This document shows, one piece after another, positions 4,559-6,221 of a stretch of DNA of 6,221 nucleotides. Below the pieces are notes generated by a model. That model searched no databases. It saw only the letters and a list, made by a program, of their open reading frames with translations, and was not told the origin of the DNA. Source of the DNA: Thermoflexales bacterium (lineage in GTDB: Bacteria; Chloroflexota; Anaerolineae; Fen-1058); NCBI GenBank assembly GCA_030834835.1, contig JAUQXD010000791.1, positions 1 through 6,221 on the forward strand, in the 5' to 3' direction. The position numbers and the translations under genes are program-made. Position 1 is the stretch's first letter, and each line of letters starts with the position of its first letter.

Positions 4559-4587
4559 GAACCAGAATGGTTCTAGTTTAGAAGGAG
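4559..4587 (+). promoter_or_regulatory. leader hairpin and ribosome binding site of the acyl-CoA synthetase
   Basis: GAACCA (4559-4564) pairs with TGGTTC (4568-4573) around a GAA loop, ending 7 bases before the strong ribosome binding site GAAGGAG (4581-4587). That site lies 6 bases before ATG at 4594 and fixes the start. The small hairpin leaves the site free and may simply protect or expose it. Confidence 0.6.
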
Positions 4588-4593
4588 CATCAC

Positions 4594-6221
4594 ATGGACA
4601 AGCCGTTACCTATCGCTTTTGACCCGACCCACGACATTTACCACTACGAAACGCATCCGCTTGAGTCGTTCTTCACGCCGAAGAACGTCGCCTTAATCGG
4701 CGCGACGGAGAAGTTTGGCAGCGTGGGCCGCACGATACTGTGGAATCTGATCAGCAGCCCCTTCGGCGGCACCGTGTACCCGATCAATCCCAATCGCCCC
4801 AGCGTGCTGGGCATCAAGGCATGGCCGAACGTGGCCTCGATTCCCGAGAAGGTCGATCTGGTCGTCATCTGCACCGCCGCGCCCAGCGTGCCCGGCCTGA
4901 TCAAAGAATGTGTCGAGGCGGGTGTCAAGACCGCCATCGTCATCTCGGCCGGTTTCAAGGAAGTGGGGCCGGAAGGCGTGGAACTGGAACGCCAGATTAT
5001 GGAACACGCCCGCAAGGGCAACATGCGCATCATCGGTCCGAACTGTCTGGGCGTCATGGCCCCGCACAGCGGCCTCAATGCCACGTTCGCGTCCGGCATC
5101 GCGCGACCGGGCAATGTGGGCTTCATCAGCCAATCGGGCGCGTTGTGCACCGCCGTGTTGGACTGGTCCTTCCGCGAAAACGTGGGCTTCAGCGCGTTCT
5201 TGTCGCTGGGTTCAATGCTCGACGTTGGCTGGGGCGACCTCATCTATTATCTGGGTGATGATCCCAAGACCAGCAGCATCGTCATCTACATGGAATCCAT
5301 CGGTGATGCGCGCGGCTTTTTGTCGGCGGCGCGTGAAGTCTCGCTGACCAAGCCCATCATCGTGATCAAGCCGGGCCGCACCGCGGGCGCGGCCAAAGCC
5401 GCCGCCTCGCACACCGGCTCATTGACCGGCAGCGACGAAGTCTTGGAAGCCGCGTTCCGCCGATCGGGTGTGCTGCGCGTCAACGACATCGCCGATCTGT
5501 TCGACATGGCGGAAGCGCTCGCGAAGCAGCCGCGCCCCAAAGGTCCGCGCCTCACCATGGTCACCAATGCGGGCGGCCCCGGCGTGCTGGCGACCGATGC
5601 GCTGCTCACCGCCGGTGGCGAACTCAGCGAGATTTCACCGGAAACGATGGAGATCCTCAACAAGTTCCTGCCCGCCACCTGGAGCCACAACAACCCGATC
5701 GACATCATCGGCGACGCCGACCCGCAGCGCTATGCCAAAACGCTGGAAATTGCCGCGAACGATCCCAACACCGACGGCCTCCTGGTCATCCTCACGCCGC
5801 AAGCGATGACGGATCCCACGCAGACGGCCGAACTCTTGAAGCCTTATGCGCACAGCACGGGCAAGCCGGTATTGGCCAGTTGGATGGGCGGCGCGGATGT
5901 GGAGGCAGGCGAGCGCCTTTTGAATGCGGCCGGCATTCCCAACTTCAAGTATCCCGATCGCGCCACCAAGGCCTTCATGTACATGTGGAAGTCGGCGTAC
6001 AACTTGAACGGCATCTATGAAACGCCGCACATGCCGGAAGACGAAGAGACCAAGATCGATCGCGCCAGGGCCGAGAAGATGATTCAAGACGTGCGCGAGA
6101 GCGGCCGCACCATTCTGACCGAATTCGAGTCGAAGCAATTGCTGGCCGCGTATGGCATTCCAATTGTGGAAACCCGCATCGCCGTCACCGAAGCCGAAGC
6201 GGCGCAGGCCGCCGACGAGAT
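4594..6221 (+). CDS. NDP-forming acyl-CoA synthetase, alpha-beta fusion (3' end outside window)
   Basis: This cytoplasmic enzyme of the acetyl-CoA synthetase (ADP-forming)/succinyl-CoA ligase superfamily interconverts acyl-CoA plus ADP and Pi with acid, CoA and ATP. The frame is open for 542 codons to the window edge. In order: a CoA-binding Rossmann domain (about 22-155; VALIGAT at 32-38, IGPNCLGV at 147-154); a ligase domain (about 170-300) with GFISQSGA at 176-183 and SHTGSLTG at 272-279, where H273 is the expected phosphohistidine; a second flavodoxin-like domain (about 318-470; TNAGGPGV at 324-331, NPIDIIGDA at 367-375); then a linker and the first strand of the ATP-grasp domain from about 510 ([15 protein letters not shown] at 513-527). 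An alpha subunit alone would end near 470, so this is a fusion. Such proteins run about 700 aa, or about 900 with an added GNAT domain; which applies lies outside. The acid substrate and physiological direction are not determinable here. Confidence 0.95.
   Translation, partial: MDKPLPIAFDPTHDIYHYETHPLESFFTPKNVALIGATEKFGSVGRTILWNLISSPFGGTVYPINPNRPSVLGIKAWPNVASIPEKVDLVVICTAAPSVPGLIKECVEAGVKTAIVISAGFKEVGPEGVELERQIMEHARKGNMRIIGPNCLGVMAPHSGLNATFASGIARPGNVGFISQSGALCTAVLDWSFRENVGFSAFLSLGSMLDVGWGDLIYYLGDDPKTSSIVIYMESIGDARGFLSAAREVSLTKPIIVIKPGRTAGAAKAAASHTGSLTGSDEVLEAAFRRSGVLRVNDIADLFDMAEALAKQPRPKGPRLTMVTNAGGPGVLATDALLTAGGELSEISPETMEILNKFLPATWSHNNPIDIIGDADPQRYAKTLEIAANDPNTDGLLVILTPQAMTDPTQTAELLKPYAHSTGKPVLASWMGGADVEAGERLLNAAGIPNFKYPDRATKAFMYMWKSAYNLNGIYETPHMPEDEETKIDRARAEKMIQDVRESGRTILTEFESKQLLAAYGIPIVETRIAVTEAEAAQAADE

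Noticed and set aside
4740..5809. Long ORFs on both strands overlapping the acyl-CoA synthetase (4740-5258 +, 4910-5347 +, 4644-5243 -, 5468-5809 +)
   Set aside because: These are shadows of a G+C-rich gene; the 4594 frame carries all family motifs without interruption to the window end.

Overview
The window looks like chromosomal DNA of a free-living bacterium with G+C in the high fifties (by eye). The proteins and the intergenic style fit a Chloroflexota (Anaerolineae-like) genome best. That assignment is my inference; there is no rRNA or other marker gene to prove it. No phage, plasmid, transposase, tRNA or CRISPR array was seen.

Layout. (1) 8-682 (+) and 756-1673 (-) are two convergent, unrelated-looking metallo-beta-lactamase-fold hydrolases separated by a 73-base gap that contains a 13-bp hairpin. 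(2) 1674-2025 is a 352-base gene-free stretch packed with repeats: degenerate 7-base tandem repeats at both edges and five copies of a 19-bp motif in the middle (two on +, three on -). (3) 2026-3018 (-) is an ABC-2-type exporter ATPase of the COG4586 kind, without permeases in the window and bracketed by a perfect 24-bp inverted repeat. (4) 3019-3150 is a divergent promoter region, also made of 7-base repeats. (5) 3151-4230 (+) is a membrane protein with K+-channel-like topology, a non-canonical filter (TLGYA) and a long conserved cytoplasmic domain of unknown function. (6) 4231-4593 is a 363-base gap holding a two-hairpin REP-like element with GTAG ends, a second hairpin, an 18-bp direct repeat, more 7-base repeats and an extended -10 promoter. 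(7) 4594 to the window end (+) is the first 542 codons of an NDP-forming acyl-CoA synthetase with fused alpha and beta subunits.

The genes do not form an obvious operon or pathway: they are mostly single transcription units with long spacers. Taken together they suggest general metabolism and membrane transport: acyl-CoA/ATP conversion, ion flux, export and thioester- or ester-type hydrolysis.

The most unusual content is intergenic. At least six places carry short tandem words of period 7 (one of period 8), in several different word families. They often lie directly against a start codon, stop codon, ribosome binding site or -10 box. The REP-like doublet at 4289-4342 shows compensatory base changes between its two halves, which is good evidence that its folded form matters.
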